Source: Cellulomonas soli
GTDB taxonomy: Bacteria > Actinomycetota > Actinomycetes > Actinomycetales > Cellulomonadaceae
Direction: 5' to 3'
NCBI RefSeq assembly: GCF_013409305.1
Contig: NZ_JACBZJ010000001.1
Span: 1-64,000 of the forward strand
DNA length: 64,000 nt
The notes under the pieces were generated by a model that was not told the origin of the DNA, made no database searches, and saw only the letters and a list, made by a program, of their open reading frames with translations. Of the stretch, positions 26,604 through 35,831 are shown piece after piece (the stretch's first letter is position 1; every line of letters begins with the position of its first letter). The translations under genes were made by a program, and so were the position numbers.

Positions 26604-27562
26604 GCACGCTGCGCGTCCTGCTCGGCTACCACCACCCCTGGCCCAACGACGCGGGCCTCTACCAGGCGCGCGACGGCGGGTTCCTCGACGACGTCGACCT
26701 GCGCATCGCCGTCGTCGACCCGGGGCGCGGCGACACGCTCGCCCACCTCGCCCGCGACGAGGCCGACCTCGGCATCGTGCCGACCAACCGTCTGGTGGCG
26801 GCGCGCGGGCGCGGTCAGCGGGTCACCGCGGTCGCCGCGATCAACCAGGTGGGCCTCGAGACGCTGCACTCGCTGCGCTCGCTGGGCGTGCAGCGCCCCC
26901 GGGACCTCGCCGGGCGCCGGGTCGCCCTCAACCCCACACCGCGCGGGCTGGCGATGGTCCGCCACCTGGTCGCCACCGATGGCGGCGACCCCGACGCGGT
27001 CACGATCGTCGACTCCGGCCCGCGCGAGCTGCAGTCCCGCGACCTGCTCGCAGGTACGGCCGACGCCTACTTCGGCGCGTACTGGGCGTGGGACGAGCTC
27101 TTCGACACGCACCCGCCCGAGGACCGGCTCAGCTGGCCGGTCAAGGACCACGGGGCACCGCCGTTCCACTCCTACGTGCTCGTCGCGCGCGAGCAGGTCC
27201 TGGAGCAGGACCCGCGGGGTGTCCGTGCGGTGCTCGCCGGGGCCGCCCGCGGGTACCGGGCCGTCGCGGACGACCCCGAGGCCGGCGCCGCAGCCTTCGA
27301 ACGCGTCACGCCGTGGTTCCCGCGCGCGACGCTGCGCCGCTCGATCGAGCTGGTCTCCCCCACCTGGTTCCACGAGGGGACGTGGGGCGTCCTGCGCGCG
27401 GGCCTCGTCGACGACTACGCCCGGTGGCTCCTGGCCCGGGGCGGGCTGCCGCACGTCGACGGCCTCGCCGGCGCGTGGACGTCGGCGTTCCTGCCCGAGA
27501 CGGCGGTCTCGTCGGCCGCGTCGGTCTCTTCAGTCGCGTCGGGCGCGGAGGCCACGGCGTGA
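26600..27562 (+). CDS. Binding-protein homologue without signal peptide
   Basis: A 320-residue NMT1/SsuA-like protein starting at ATG 26600 (ATGA overlap). It starts MSTLRVLLGYHHPWPNDAG, with no hydrophobic leader and no lipobox, so it should stay in the cytosol. HLARDEADLGIVPTNRLVAARG and SLRSLGVQRPRDLAGRRVALN match the two-lobe ligand-binding fold, and DAYFGAYWAWDELF lies in the second lobe. Being placed between the transporter ATPase and the monooxygenase, it may carry the imported substrate to the enzyme or sense it. The C-terminal 25 residues are low-complexity A/S/V. Function unknown. Confidence 0.78.
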   Translation: MSTLRVLLGYHHPWPNDAGLYQARDGGFLDDVDLRIAVVDPGRGDTLAHLARDEADLGIVPTNRLVAARGRGQRVTAVAAINQVGLETLHSLRSLGVQRPRDLAGRRVALNPTPRGLAMVRHLVATDGGDPDAVTIVDSGPRELQSRDLLAGTADAYFGAYWAWDELFDTHPPEDRLSWPVKDHGAPPFHSYVLVAREQVLEQDPRGVRAVLAGAARGYRAVADDPEAGAAAFERVTPWFPRATLRRSIELVSPTWFHEGTWGVLRAGLVDDYARWLLARGGLPHVDGLAGAWTSAFLPETAVSSAASVSSVASGAEATA

Positions 27563-28572
27563 CCCTTCGGCCCTCGTTCGTGCTGCCCGGCACCGTGCAC
27601 CCGGGCACCGACCGGCAGCGCACGCTCCTGGAGATCGCCGAGCACCTGGACGAGGTGAGCGGGTGGCACGCCGTGTTCGTGCCCGACACGATCCTCGCGC
27701 TGCGGTTCTACGAGTCGACCGTGCTGCTGGCCGCCCTGGCGGCCCGCACCCGTCGGATCCGGCTGGGAGTGGCCTGCCTGTCGACTCTCGGCCTGCGCCA
27801 GCCGCTCGTCGTGGCCCAGCAGTGGGCGGCGCTCGACGACCTCTCGGGGGGCCGCATGACGTTGATCGCCTGCCCGGGGAACCGCACGGGCGCCAAGCAC
27901 GAGCGCGAGCGGGCGGCCTTCGGCCTGGAGTACGACGAGAAGGTCGAGCGGATGCTCGACGCCCTCGACCTGCTCCGTGTGGCGAGCACCAACGACCGCT
28001 TCTCGTACCACTCGCCGTACCTCGACCTCGAGGACGTCGAGCTGACCCCCGGCTTCCGGCAACGTCCGCTGCCCATCTGGATGGTGGCCAACCCCTCGCC
28101 GCTCGCCGCGGACGACGGGTTGCGCCGGGTGCTCGACCGGGTCGCCCGGTACGGCGACGGCTGGCTGACCTACCAGGTCACGCCCGACCTGCTCGAGCGT
28201 CGGCTCGCCGTGCTCCAGGAGCTGCGCGCCGCCCGGGGTGCGGGCGGCCCGTTCCCGGTGGCGGTCCAGGTGAACCTCTGCGTCGCCCCCACCCGTGAGG
28301 AGGCGTTCACCGACGCAGCCGCCGCCTGGGACCTGCAGAACACCCGGGGGCTGTCGTTCGCGCAGCTGCTGAGCACCTCGGCCATCGGCACCCCCGAGGA
28401 CTGCGCCGCGTTCCTGGAGTCGTTGCACGCCGCCGGTGCCACGGACGTGCTCCTGCACCCGCTGTCGGCCGACCCGGCGACGCAGGCACGCCGGGCCTCG
28501 CGCGACGTGCTCCCGCTGCTGCCGGGCGCCCCGCTGCACGCACCGGGGCCTACGGCCGGGGTGGGCCGATGA
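27559..28572 (+). CDS. LLM-class flavin-dependent monooxygenase
   Basis: A 337-residue luciferase-like protein with GTG start 27559 (GTGA overlap). TIM-barrel features include AVFVPDTILALRFYESTVLLA, IRLGVACLSTLGLRQPLVVAQ, WAALDDLSGGRMTLIACPGN and the later DGWLTYQVTPDLLERRL. In a transporter operon ending with a sulfurtransferase, it is a good candidate for cleaving a C-S bond of an organosulfur substrate with O2 and reduced FMN, as SsuD does; it differs from SsuD in detail, so the substrate is likely different. No flavin reductase is encoded nearby. Confidence 0.83.
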   Translation: MTLRPSFVLPGTVHPGTDRQRTLLEIAEHLDEVSGWHAVFVPDTILALRFYESTVLLAALAARTRRIRLGVACLSTLGLRQPLVVAQQWAALDDLSGGRMTLIACPGNRTGAKHERERAAFGLEYDEKVERMLDALDLLRVASTNDRFSYHSPYLDLEDVELTPGFRQRPLPIWMVANPSPLAADDGLRRVLDRVARYGDGWLTYQVTPDLLERRLAVLQELRAARGAGGPFPVAVQVNLCVAPTREEAFTDAAAAWDLQNTRGLSFAQLLSTSAIGTPEDCAAFLESLHAAGATDVLLHPLSADPATQARRASRDVLPLLPGAPLHAPGPTAGVGR

Positions 28573-29447
28573 GCGCTCGACCGCTGATCGGTCCGCGCCG
28601 GCTCGCCGAGCTGCTCGGCGCACCCGATCTCGTCGTGCTCGACGCGACGGTCGACCTCCCCCGGCCCGAGCACGACGGTGACCACCGGGCCACCAGCGGC
28701 CGTGCCGGCTGGCAGGCCGAGCACCTGCCGGGCGCCCTGCACCTCGACCTGCTGGACGACTTCGCCGACCTGACCGCCGGCTACCACTTCGCCCATCCGG
28801 ACGGCGCGACGGCGACGCGGGTGCTGCAGGACCTCGGGCTGCACGACGGGTCGACGGTCGTCCTGTACGACCGCACCGACGGCTTCTGGGCGGCGCGCGC
28901 CTGGTGGTCGCTGCGAGCCCTCGGACTGCACGCCACCGTGCTGGACGGTGGCCTGGCCGCGTGGCGTCGTGCGGGCGGAGCCGTCGCCGCAGCTGCCGAT
29001 CCCCGCCCGAGCACCCGGGCCGGGACGGGGGGCGAGGCCGCCGCCCGCGTGCTCAGGCTGCGCCCCGACCCCGGGTTGTGGGCCACGCGCGACGACGTGC
29101 TCGCCACGATCCAGGGGCGCAGCGACACGCTGCTCGTGTGCGCGCTGGGTGCCGAGCAGTTCACCGGGACGGCCCTCACGCGCTACAGCCGCCGCGGCCA
29201 CATCCCGACCTCCAGGAACCTGCCAGCCAGGGACCTGGCGGGCCAGGACGGGACGTTCGACGTCGCCCACCTGCGCGAGCTCGCCCGTGGGCTGCGCGGC
29301 AAGGACGTGCTGCTGTACTGCGGCGGCGGGATCTCGGCCAGCTACGCCGCGCTCGGCCTGGTCGTCGCCGGCCACGAGCGGGTGCGGATCTACGACGGCT
29401 CACTCGAGGAATGGTCCGCGGACCCGTCCCTGCCGCTCGTCGTCTGA
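28569..29447 (+). CDS. Two-domain sulfurtransferase (rhodanese / 3-mercaptopyruvate type)
   Basis: A 292-residue protein with two rhodanese domains. The C-terminal domain carries the active Cys251 in LLYCGGGISAS; the N-terminal domain has the structural repeat (VVLYDRTDGFWAARAWWSL) without cysteine. It would move sulfane sulfur from thiosulfate or a persulfide to an acceptor. The loop CGGGIS is between those of thiosulfate and mercaptopyruvate enzymes, so the donor is undecided. Last gene of the operon (ATGA overlap), followed by a strong bidirectional hairpin. Confidence 0.9.
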   Translation: MSARPLIGPRRLAELLGAPDLVVLDATVDLPRPEHDGDHRATSGRAGWQAEHLPGALHLDLLDDFADLTAGYHFAHPDGATATRVLQDLGLHDGSTVVLYDRTDGFWAARAWWSLRALGLHATVLDGGLAAWRRAGGAVAAAADPRPSTRAGTGGEAAARVLRLRPDPGLWATRDDVLATIQGRSDTLLVCALGAEQFTGTALTRYSRRGHIPTSRNLPARDLAGQDGTFDVAHLRELARGLRGKDVLLYCGGGISASYAALGLVVAGHERVRIYDGSLEEWSADPSLPLVV

Positions 29448-29488
29448 GCGACCCGGCGCCGCCACCCGGGCGACCGCGTCACCCGTGC

Positions 29489-29522
29489 ACGCCCCGATCC
29501 GCACCCTCGCGGGTCGGGGCGT
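29489..29522. terminator. Bidirectional terminator between sulfur operon and clpX
   Basis: ACGCCCCGA (29489-29497) pairs with TCGGGGCGT (29514-29522); the loop holds an inner CCGC/GCGG pair. It lies between two convergent stop codons 81 bp apart. Confidence 0.75.
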
Positions 29523-29528
29523 CGTGCG

Positions 29529-30803
29529 TCAGGCCGACTTCTCCCGCGGTGCGCGCTTGTCGCCCGCCTCGTCCCTGGGGACGAGGGTCGGGTTCACGTT
29601 CTTCTGCACGACGTCGCGGGTGATGAGCACGCGCGCGACGTCGTCGCGGCTGGGCACCTCGAACATCACCTGCTGGAGGACCTCCTCCATGATGGCGCGC
29701 AGACCGCGGGCGCCCGTGCCGCGCAGCAAGGCCTGGTCGGCGATGGCTGCCACGGCCTCGTCGTCGAACTCCAGCTCGACGCCGTCGATCTCGAACATGC
29801 GCTGGTACTGCTTGAGGAGGGCGTTGCGCGGCTCGGTGAGGATCCGCACGAGCGCGTCCCGGTCGAGCGGGGACACCGTGGTGATGACGGGGACACGGCC
29901 GATGAACTCGGGGATCAGCCCGAACTTCAGCAGGTCCTCCGGCATGACCTCGCCGTAGACGTCGACGTCGTCGGCGGAGTGCAGCGGTGCACCGAATCCG
30001 ATCCCGCGGCGCCCGGCACGGCTCGTGATGATCTCGTCCAGCCCGGCGAACGCACCGGCGACGATGAACAGCACGTTCGTCGTGTCGATCTGGATGAACT
30101 CCTGGTGCGGGTGCTTGCGCCCGCCCTGCGGCGGGACCGACGCCGTGGTGCCCTCGAGGATCTTCAGCAGCGCCTGCTGCACGCCCTCGCCGGACACGTC
30201 GCGCGTGATCGACGGGTTCTCGCTCTTGCGGGCGATCTTGTCGACCTCGTCGATGTAGATGATGCCCGTCTCGGCCTTCTTGACGTCGTAGTCAGCGGCC
30301 TGGATGAGCTTGAGGAGGATGTTCTCGACATCCTCACCGACGTAGCCGGCCTCGGTGAGCGCCGTGGCGTCCGCGATCGCGAACGGCACGTTCAGCATCT
30401 TCGCGAGGGTCTGCGCGAGGTACGTCTTGCCGCAGCCCGTGGGGCCGATCAGCAGGATGTTGGACTTCGCGATCTCGACCTGGTCGTCGCCTCCGCGGCC
30501 CGACTCACCGGCCTGGATGCGCTTGTAGTGGTTGTAGACCGCCACCGCGAGCGACCGCTTCGCGGGCTCCTGGCCGACGATGTACTGCTCGAGGAAGTCG
30601 AAGATCTCCTTCGGCTTGGGCAGCTCCACCATGCCGACCTCGGTGGCCTCGGCGAGCTCTTCCTCGATGATCTCGTTGCACAGGTCGATGCACTCGTCGC
30701 AGATGTAGACACCTGGACCGGCGATCAGCTTCTTGACCTGCTTCTGTGACTTCCCGCAGAAGGAGCACTTGAGGAGATCCGCACCGTCCCCCATTCGAGC
30801 CAC
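29529..30803 (-). CDS. clpX: ATP-dependent Clp protease ATP-binding subunit ClpX
   Basis: A 424-residue AAA+ unfoldase that feeds substrates to ClpP. The N-terminal zinc finger shows CSFCGKSQ and CDECIDLC within the first 40 residues. Walker A is GPTGCGKT, the pore loop GYVG, Walker [13 protein letters not shown], and the IGF loop that docks on ClpP is [13 protein letters not shown] 30803 follows GGAAGGAG; the upstream 31 codons are not conserved-looking. Separated by 185 bp from clpP2 and probably with its own promoter. Confidence 0.97.
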   Translation of the reverse strand: MARMGDGADLLKCSFCGKSQKQVKKLIAGPGVYICDECIDLCNEIIEEELAEATEVGMVELPKPKEIFDFLEQYIVGQEPAKRSLAVAVYNHYKRIQAGESGRGGDDQVEIAKSNILLIGPTGCGKTYLAQTLAKMLNVPFAIADATALTEAGYVGEDVENILLKLIQAADYDVKKAETGIIYIDEVDKIARKSENPSITRDVSGEGVQQALLKILEGTTASVPPQGGRKHPHQEFIQIDTTNVLFIVAGAFAGLDEIITSRAGRRGIGFGAPLHSADDVDVYGEVMPEDLLKFGLIPEFIGRVPVITTVSPLDRDALVRILTEPRNALLKQYQRMFEIDGVELEFDDEAVAAIADQALLRGTGARGLRAIMEEVLQQVMFEVPSRDDVARVLITRDVVQKNVNPTLVPRDEAGDKRAPREKSA

Positions 30804-30988
30804 GTGCGTCTCCTTCCTGCGTGTCGCGCGCCGCCCGGACGGACGTCGCGTCGTTCGCATGCCGTCCGAGGATGACATGCGCTGCTCCCATTGCACACCA
30901 CCGTGGTGCGGTGTGTCAGCCGCACCACGCCCGTGGGCCGCCGCGATCGGATCACGATCGGGACACGCGGCGGCCCGCGGGCCAGGCG

Positions 30989-31693
30989 TCAGACGGGCTG
31001 CACCACCGGCACCGTGGCGGCCTTGCGGCTCTCCAGGACCTGGTCCACGATCCCGTAGTCCAGCGCCTGCGCGGCGGTGAGGATCTTGTCGCGCTCGATG
31101 TCCAACCGGACCTGCTCGACGTCACGTCCCGTGTGGAACGCGAGGGTCGCCTCGAGCCACTCGCGCATGCGGATGAGCTCGTTGGCGTGGATCTCGATGT
31201 CGGAGGCCTGCGCGTAGCCGCCGCCCTCCATCGCGGGCTGGTGGATCAGCACGCGCGCGTTCGGCAGCGCCAGGCGCTTGCCGGGCGAGCCCGCCGCGAG
31301 CAGCACCGCCGCGGCCGAGGCCGCCTGCCCGAGGCACACGGTCTGGATCTGCGGCTTGATGTACTGCATCGTGTCGTAGATCGCCGTGAGGGCAGTGAAC
31401 GAGCCGCCGGGCGAGTTGATGTACAGGATGATGTCGCGGTCGGGGTCCGTGCTCTCCAGCACGAGCAGCTGCGCCATCACGTCGTCGGCCGAGGCGTCGT
31501 CCACCTGCACGCCGAGGAAGATGATGCGGTCCTCGAACAGCTTGGTGTACGGGTCCTGCCGCTTGAAGCCGTAGGCCGTGCGCTCCTCGAACTGCGGCAG
31601 CACGTAGCGGCCGGAGGGCGAGGCGGGCGCGAGACCGCCGGGGGTGCCGGCGAGCCGGCCGGCGCGGGCCATGAACTGGGACTCGAAGCTCAC
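30989..31693 (-). CDS. clpP2: ATP-dependent Clp protease proteolytic subunit (ClpP2)
   Basis: A 234-residue serine protease subunit. The active Ser is in [16 protein letters not shown], the His in [11 protein letters not shown], and the Asp in VRLDIERDK. The longer N-terminus ([20 protein letters not shown]) and the [17 protein letters not shown] sequence mark the second actinobacterial paralogue, which forms a mixed tetradecamer with ClpP1 and provides the docking face for ClpX. GTG 31693 follows GGGAGAC; an internal ATG seven codons later is possible. It is 38 bp downstream of clpP1. Confidence 0.94.
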   Translation of the reverse strand: MSFESQFMARAGRLAGTPGGLAPASPSGRYVLPQFEERTAYGFKRQDPYTKLFEDRIIFLGVQVDDASADDVMAQLLVLESTDPDRDIILYINSPGGSFTALTAIYDTMQYIKPQIQTVCLGQAASAAAVLLAAGSPGKRLALPNARVLIHQPAMEGGGYAQASDIEIHANELIRMREWLEATLAFHTGRDVEQVRLDIERDKILTAAQALDYGIVDQVLESRKAATVPVVQPV

Positions 31694-31731
31694 GAGTGTC
31701 TCCCTAGGGTCGTCGGGCTGGTCGGGACGCG

Positions 31732-32355
31732 TCAGGAACCAGCGGTCCCGCCGCCGCCGGCGACCGAGCCGGCGTGCGTGACGACGTGGTCGATGAAGCC
31801 GTACTCCAGCGCCTCGGGCGCGGTGAACCACCGGTCGCGGTCGGAGTCGGCGTGGATCTGCTCGACGGACTTGCCGGTCTGGTCCGCGATGAGCTCGGCG
31901 AGCACCGTCTTCATGTGCAGGATCAGCTGGGCGTTGATGCGCACGTCGGTGGCCGTGCCACCGATGCCGCCGGACGGCTGGTGCATCATCACGCGGGCGT
32001 GCGGGGTCGCGTAGCGCTTGCCCTTGGTGCCCGAGGAGAGCAGGAACTGCCCCATCGAGGCGGCCATGCCCATCGCGATCGTGGCGACGTCCGGCTGGAT
32101 GTACTGCATGGTGTCGTAGATCGCCATGCCCGCGGTGATCGAGCCACCGGGCGAGTTGATGTAGAGCCAGATGTCCTTGTCCGGGTCCTCGGCGGCCAGC
32201 AGCATCATCTGCGCGCAGATGGCGTTGGCATTCTCGTCACGGACCTCGGAGCCGAGCCAGATGATGCGCTCGCGCAGCAGTCGGTTGTAGATGTGGTCGT
32301 TGAGGCCGAGTCCCGGGGACTCTGCCCGGGCGATCGCCGGCACCTGGTGGTTCAC
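31732..32355 (-). CDS. clpP1: ATP-dependent Clp protease proteolytic subunit (ClpP1)
   Basis: A 207-residue subunit with the active Ser in [16 protein letters not shown], His in [12 protein letters not shown] and Asp in [29 protein letters not shown] is the conserved oxyanion/handle region. GTG 32355 follows GAGGGAGC. First gene of the clpP1-clpP2 pair, preceded by the tig terminator and about 140 bp in which a promoter must lie. Confidence 0.95.
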   Translation of the reverse strand: MNHQVPAIARAESPGLGLNDHIYNRLLRERIIWLGSEVRDENANAICAQMMLLAAEDPDKDIWLYINSPGGSITAGMAIYDTMQYIQPDVATIAMGMAASMGQFLLSSGTKGKRYATPHARVMMHQPSGGIGGTATDVRINAQLILHMKTVLAELIADQTGKSVEQIHADSDRDRWFTAPEALEYGFIDHVVTHAGSVAGGGGTAGS

Positions 32356-32498
32356 GAAGGGCTCCCTCGTCTGGCTGCGTCGGCGGTGGGTGCACCGGTC
32401 CGACCGTGCATGTGCAAGGACCCTAACGCGCACCCCGGCCCGCCCATGTCGCGGTCCCAGCCGTTTTCGCTGACGGCGCAGCGACCCCGCCCGGACGC

Positions 32499-32535
32499 AC
32501 GAGGACCCCGCACCCACCGGGTACGGGGTCCTCGT
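32499..32535 (-). terminator. tig terminator
   Basis: ACGAGGACCCCG (32499-32510) and CGGGGTCCTCGT (32524-32535) form a perfect 12-bp stem with a 13-nt loop directly after the tig stop codon. Confidence 0.8.
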
Positions 32536-32552
32536 CGCAGGGGTCGGGAGGC

Positions 32553-33929
32553 TCAGGCCTCCGTCGTCTCCTCGGCCGCGTCCGCCGTCGCGTCCTCGGT
32601 GGGCTCGACGACCTCGCCGGCCTCGACCGCGGCGTCGTCCTCGTCCGTCCCGATGAACTCCGACAGGTCGACGGCCGCACCCGCACCGTCGATCACCGCG
32701 ACGCGACGCAGCGCGACCGCGAGGGCCTTCGAGCGGGCGACCTCGGCGACCATCATCGGGATCTGACCCTGCTGGTCGATCGTCTGGATGAAGGTGTTCG
32801 GGTCCATGCCGTACTGGCGCGAGGCGCTGACCAGGTAGTCGATGAGCTCCTGCTGCGAGACCTTGATGTCGAGCTGCTCGGCCAGGGTGTCGAGCAGGAT
32901 CTGGTTCTTCAGGGCCGTGGCGGCCTGCTCGTTGACCTCCGCGCGGTGCTCGTCGTCCTCGAGGCGACCCTCGGACTCCAGGTGGCGGGTGACCTCGGCC
33001 TGCACGACGCCGTCCGGGACGGGGATCTCGGTGCCCTCGAGGAGCTGCTCGAGCAGCAGGTCACGGGCCTGCACGGCCTGGCTGGAGGCCTTGATCCGCG
33101 CGGCCTGCTCGCGCAGGTCGGCGGTCAGCTCCTCGAGCGTGTCGAACTCGCTGGCGAGCTGGGCGAAGTCGTCGTCCGCCTCGGGCAGCTGACGCTCCTT
33201 GACCGTGGTGGCGGTGACCGTCACCTGGGCACGCTCGCCGGCGTGGTCGCCACCGGCCAGCTCGGTCTCGAACGTCGTGGTCTCGCCGGCGGACAGGCCG
33301 GTGAGCGCCTCGTCGAGACCCTCGAGCATGTTGCCCGAGCCGATCTGGTAGCTGACGCCGGAGACCTGGTCGACCTGCTCGTCACCGATCGTGGCGACGA
33401 GGTCGAGGACCACGAAGTCCTTCTCGACCGCGGGGCGGTCGATGCCGACCAGCGTGCCGAAGCGCTCGCGCAGGGCGTCCAGGCGCGCGGCGACGTCCTC
33501 GTCGGAGACCTCGAGGTCGTCGACCGTGACCGACAGGCCGTCCAGGGCCGGCACGGCGATCTCGGGGCGGACCTCGACCTCGGCCGTGAAGTGCAGCTCG
33601 CCGGGCTCGGCGTCCTTCTCGGTCGACAGGCCGGGGACCTGCGTCACGTTGACCTCGGGCTGGCCGAGCGGGCGCAGCTTGTTCTCCCGGACGGCCTCGG
33701 CGTAGAAGGCCGACAGGCCCTCGTTCACGGCGTGCTCGATGACGGCGGGACGACCCACGCGCTGGTCGATGATGCGGGGCGGCACCTTGCCCTTGCGGAA
33801 GCCCGGGACCGTCACCTGCTCGGCGATGTGCTCGTAGGCGTGGTCGATGCTCGGCTTGAGCTCGTCGTAGGTCACCTCGACGGTCAGCTTGACCTTGGTG
33901 GGATCCAGGGTCTCGACGGCGCTCTTCAC
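32553..33929 (-). CDS. tig: Trigger factor
   Basis: A 458-residue ribosome-bound chaperone with peptidyl-prolyl isomerase activity. The ribosome-binding signature [17 protein letters not shown] lies near residue 45, the FKBP-type domain spans about 160-245 ([20 protein letters not shown]), and the helical C-terminal arm includes [16 protein letters not shown]. The tail is very acidic ([17 protein letters not shown]), as in other actinobacteria. GTG 33929 follows TTGGAG; an ATG 17 codons upstream is less likely. Its place beside clpP1P2-clpX is the usual one. Confidence 0.96.
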   Translation of the reverse strand: MKSAVETLDPTKVKLTVEVTYDELKPSIDHAYEHIAEQVTVPGFRKGKVPPRIIDQRVGRPAVIEHAVNEGLSAFYAEAVRENKLRPLGQPEVNVTQVPGLSTEKDAEPGELHFTAEVEVRPEIAVPALDGLSVTVDDLEVSDEDVAARLDALRERFGTLVGIDRPAVEKDFVVLDLVATIGDEQVDQVSGVSYQIGSGNMLEGLDEALTGLSAGETTTFETELAGGDHAGERAQVTVTATTVKERQLPEADDDFAQLASEFDTLEELTADLREQAARIKASSQAVQARDLLLEQLLEGTEIPVPDGVVQAEVTRHLESEGRLEDDEHRAEVNEQAATALKNQILLDTLAEQLDIKVSQQELIDYLVSASRQYGMDPNTFIQTIDQQGQIPMMVAEVARSKALAVALRRVAVIDGAGAAVDLSEFIGTDEDDAAVEAGEVVEPTEDATADAAEETTEA

Positions 33930-34108
33930 TTCGATGGTCTCCAACTGATCGGGGCGGGCACCGGAGAGGTCCGGCGGCATCCGTGCTGACGACGCGTCAC
34001 GCGACCCTCGATCCTACGTCACGGCTCACGCTGCGACCGAACAGGAAGCCGTTCCCGGGCTCGGGCGCGGGCGGCGTCTGCGGGCACGGCCTCCCGCGTC
34101 GGCACGAG

Positions 34109-34150
34109 CGCCGCAGGTGACCCGGCCCCTCCTCCGGGCCACCTGCGGCG
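34109..34150 (-). terminator. Terminator after glycosyltransferase gene
   Basis: CGCCGCAGGTG (34109-34119) pairs with CACCTGCGGCG (34140-34150). The 20-nt loop itself has a CCCGG/CCGGG stem. It lies 37 bp after the minus-strand glycosyltransferase stop. Confidence 0.75.
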
Positions 34151-34186
34151 CGCCATCGGCGTCGCCTCCGCCGTGCGTGCGAGCGG

Positions 34187-35542
34187 TCAGGCCGCCCGTC
34201 GGCGACCGCCCGCGCCGACCGCGGCCGCGGCCGACCGACCCGGTCGAGCGGCCAGCGCCTGCACGACCTCGACCGTGCGGGCGACAGCGTCGTAGTCGGC
34301 GTACTCCGCGGCGAGCGCACGCGCCTGCGCACCGAACCGGCCGTCGGCCAGGACCGTCCGCACCGCGGTCCGGACGTCCTGCGCGGTCGCGACGTCCGTG
34401 CGCGGGTCCGTACGCACCCGGACACCCACACCGGCCCGCACGACGCGCGCACCGACCTCGGCCTTGTCCTCGGTCCTGCCCGCCACGAGCACGGGCACCC
34501 CGTGCACGAGCGCCTGCTGCACCCCGCCGAACCCGCCGTTCGTCACGAGCACGTCGACGAAGGGCAGCAGGTGCTCGAACGGCACGAAGGACGCGAGGCG
34601 GGCGTTCGCGGGCACCACGCCCGTGAGCCGGACGTCCTCGGGGTCGGCGGTCGCCACCACCAGCACGTCCTCGTCCGCGAGCGCCTCGAGCGCCGGCCGC
34701 AGCAGCCGGTCGGGGTCGGTCGCCACCGTGCCCTGCGTGACGAGCACGACGGGTCGGCGCGACGAGCACGCGTCCAGCACGCCCTGCCACCACGCAGGGC
34801 GCTCGAAGGCGTCGACGCCCGCCGGCAGGATCGGGCCGACCAGCTCGACCGACGCCGGCAGGTCGCTGCGCGGGTGCTCCAGACCGGGCACGGACGCGTG
34901 CAGCACGCACGTGGCCAGCTCGTGCACCCAGTCGAGGAGGAAGCCTGCCGGTCGCGGCATGCCGAGCGAGTCCATCGCGTCCCGCGCGGCACGCTGGGCG
35001 TCCCTGAAGACCACCCTCTCGACGACGAGCCGCAGCGCCGCGTAGCGCGCACGGTCGAGCGCGTTCGTGGCCGGGGGAAGCCCCGTGCCGAACGGTGCGG
35101 TGTCGCGGCTGGACACGGACAGCGGGATCACCGACAGGGCCACGCACGGCAGCCCGTGACGGGCCGCCGCGACCGCTCCGGCGACGAACGCGCTCTCGCT
35201 CAGGACGACGTCGGGCGCGAAGGTCGCCACCAGGTCGGTGAGGTCGGCCACGTAGTCCGGGATCGGCTCCACGAACACGTGCCGGACGTCCCACTGCAGG
35301 CGGCGGACGCCCGGTGCGGGCGCTCCCTGCGCCTTCGACCAGGCGTCGAGGTGGGCGTCGTCGATGTCGCGTCCGCGCACCATGGGTGCCACGGCGGCGC
35401 CGGTCGCGGCGACCGACCCGGCGAACTTGCTCCCGGTGTAGACGACGACGTCGTGGCCGGCCTCGACCAGCGCGGCGACGACCGGCAGCGCGGGGCGCAC
35501 GTGACCGGTGATCGGGCTCAGGGCGACAAGGATCCTGCTCAT
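34187..35542 (-). CDS. GT1-family (macrolide/UGT-like) glycosyltransferase
   Basis: A 451-residue GT-B glycosyltransferase starting at ATG 35542. The N-terminal acceptor domain begins RILVALSPITGHVRPALPVV. The C-terminal donor-binding motif is VLVTNGGFGGVQQALVHGVPVLV, where the His/Gly pattern matches macrolide- and sterol-type enzymes using NDP-sugars. Acceptor unknown; no biosynthetic cluster surrounds it. It is a lone minus-strand gene between tig and tRNA-Gly, with its own terminator. A palindrome CCCGATATCGGG lies 69 bp upstream of the start. Confidence 0.87.
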   Translation of the reverse strand: MSRILVALSPITGHVRPALPVVAALVEAGHDVVVYTGSKFAGSVAATGAAVAPMVRGRDIDDAHLDAWSKAQGAPAPGVRRLQWDVRHVFVEPIPDYVADLTDLVATFAPDVVLSESAFVAGAVAAARHGLPCVALSVIPLSVSSRDTAPFGTGLPPATNALDRARYAALRLVVERVVFRDAQRAARDAMDSLGMPRPAGFLLDWVHELATCVLHASVPGLEHPRSDLPASVELVGPILPAGVDAFERPAWWQGVLDACSSRRPVVLVTQGTVATDPDRLLRPALEALADEDVLVVATADPEDVRLTGVVPANARLASFVPFEHLLPFVDVLVTNGGFGGVQQALVHGVPVLVAGRTEDKAEVGARVVRAGVGVRVRTDPRTDVATAQDVRTAVRTVLADGRFGAQARALAAEYADYDAVARTVEVVQALAARPGRSAAAAVGAGGRRRAA

Positions 35543-35610
35543 GAGTGCTCCATGCGGGGGTGTGGGGATGTACAGGAGCACAGGAGGCCGTCGGGCGCGC
35601 CGGAGATACG

Positions 35611-35622
35611 CCCGATATCGGG
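35611..35622 (-). promoter_or_regulatory. Candidate operator of the glycosyltransferase gene
   Basis: CCCGATATCGGG is a perfect 12-bp palindrome upstream of the glycosyltransferase start. TetR-type sites often look like this, but no regulator gene is adjacent. Confidence 0.4.
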
Positions 35623-35750
35623 TGAAGTGGGCGATCTCGAGGGTTGCGCCAGGTCACGGCGCCGGTTGCGCGGACGGCTCCTTCGGAGCCGGTACCCTGG
35701 GTGCCGCGGTCCGCTGCTGCATGCACCTGCATGCTCGTGCGCGGACCCGT

Positions 35751-35821
35751 GCGGACGTAGCTCAATGGTAGAGCCCCAGTCTTCCAAACTGGCTACGCGG
35801 GTTCGATTCCCGTCGTCCGCT
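35751..35821 (+). tRNA. tRNA-Gly (anticodon TCC)
   Basis: A 71-nt cloverleaf: acceptor GCGGACG pairs with CGTCCGC, the anticodon stem CCAGT/ACTGG encloses CTTCCAA with anticodon TCC, and GCGGG-TTCGATT-CCCGT forms the T arm. The discriminator is T and CCA is not encoded. The 3' half is the left attachment site of an integrated element, and the repeat keeps the gene intact. Confidence 0.95.
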
Positions 35822-35824
35822 CCC
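35776..35824 (+). repeat. attL: 49-bp direct repeat in tRNA-Gly 3' half
   Basis: This 49-bp stretch, from the anticodon stem to three bases past the tRNA, is repeated without mismatch at 42059-42107. It runs from CCAGTCTTCC to CGTCCGCTCCC. Confidence 0.93.
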
Positions 35825-35831
35825 AGCATCG

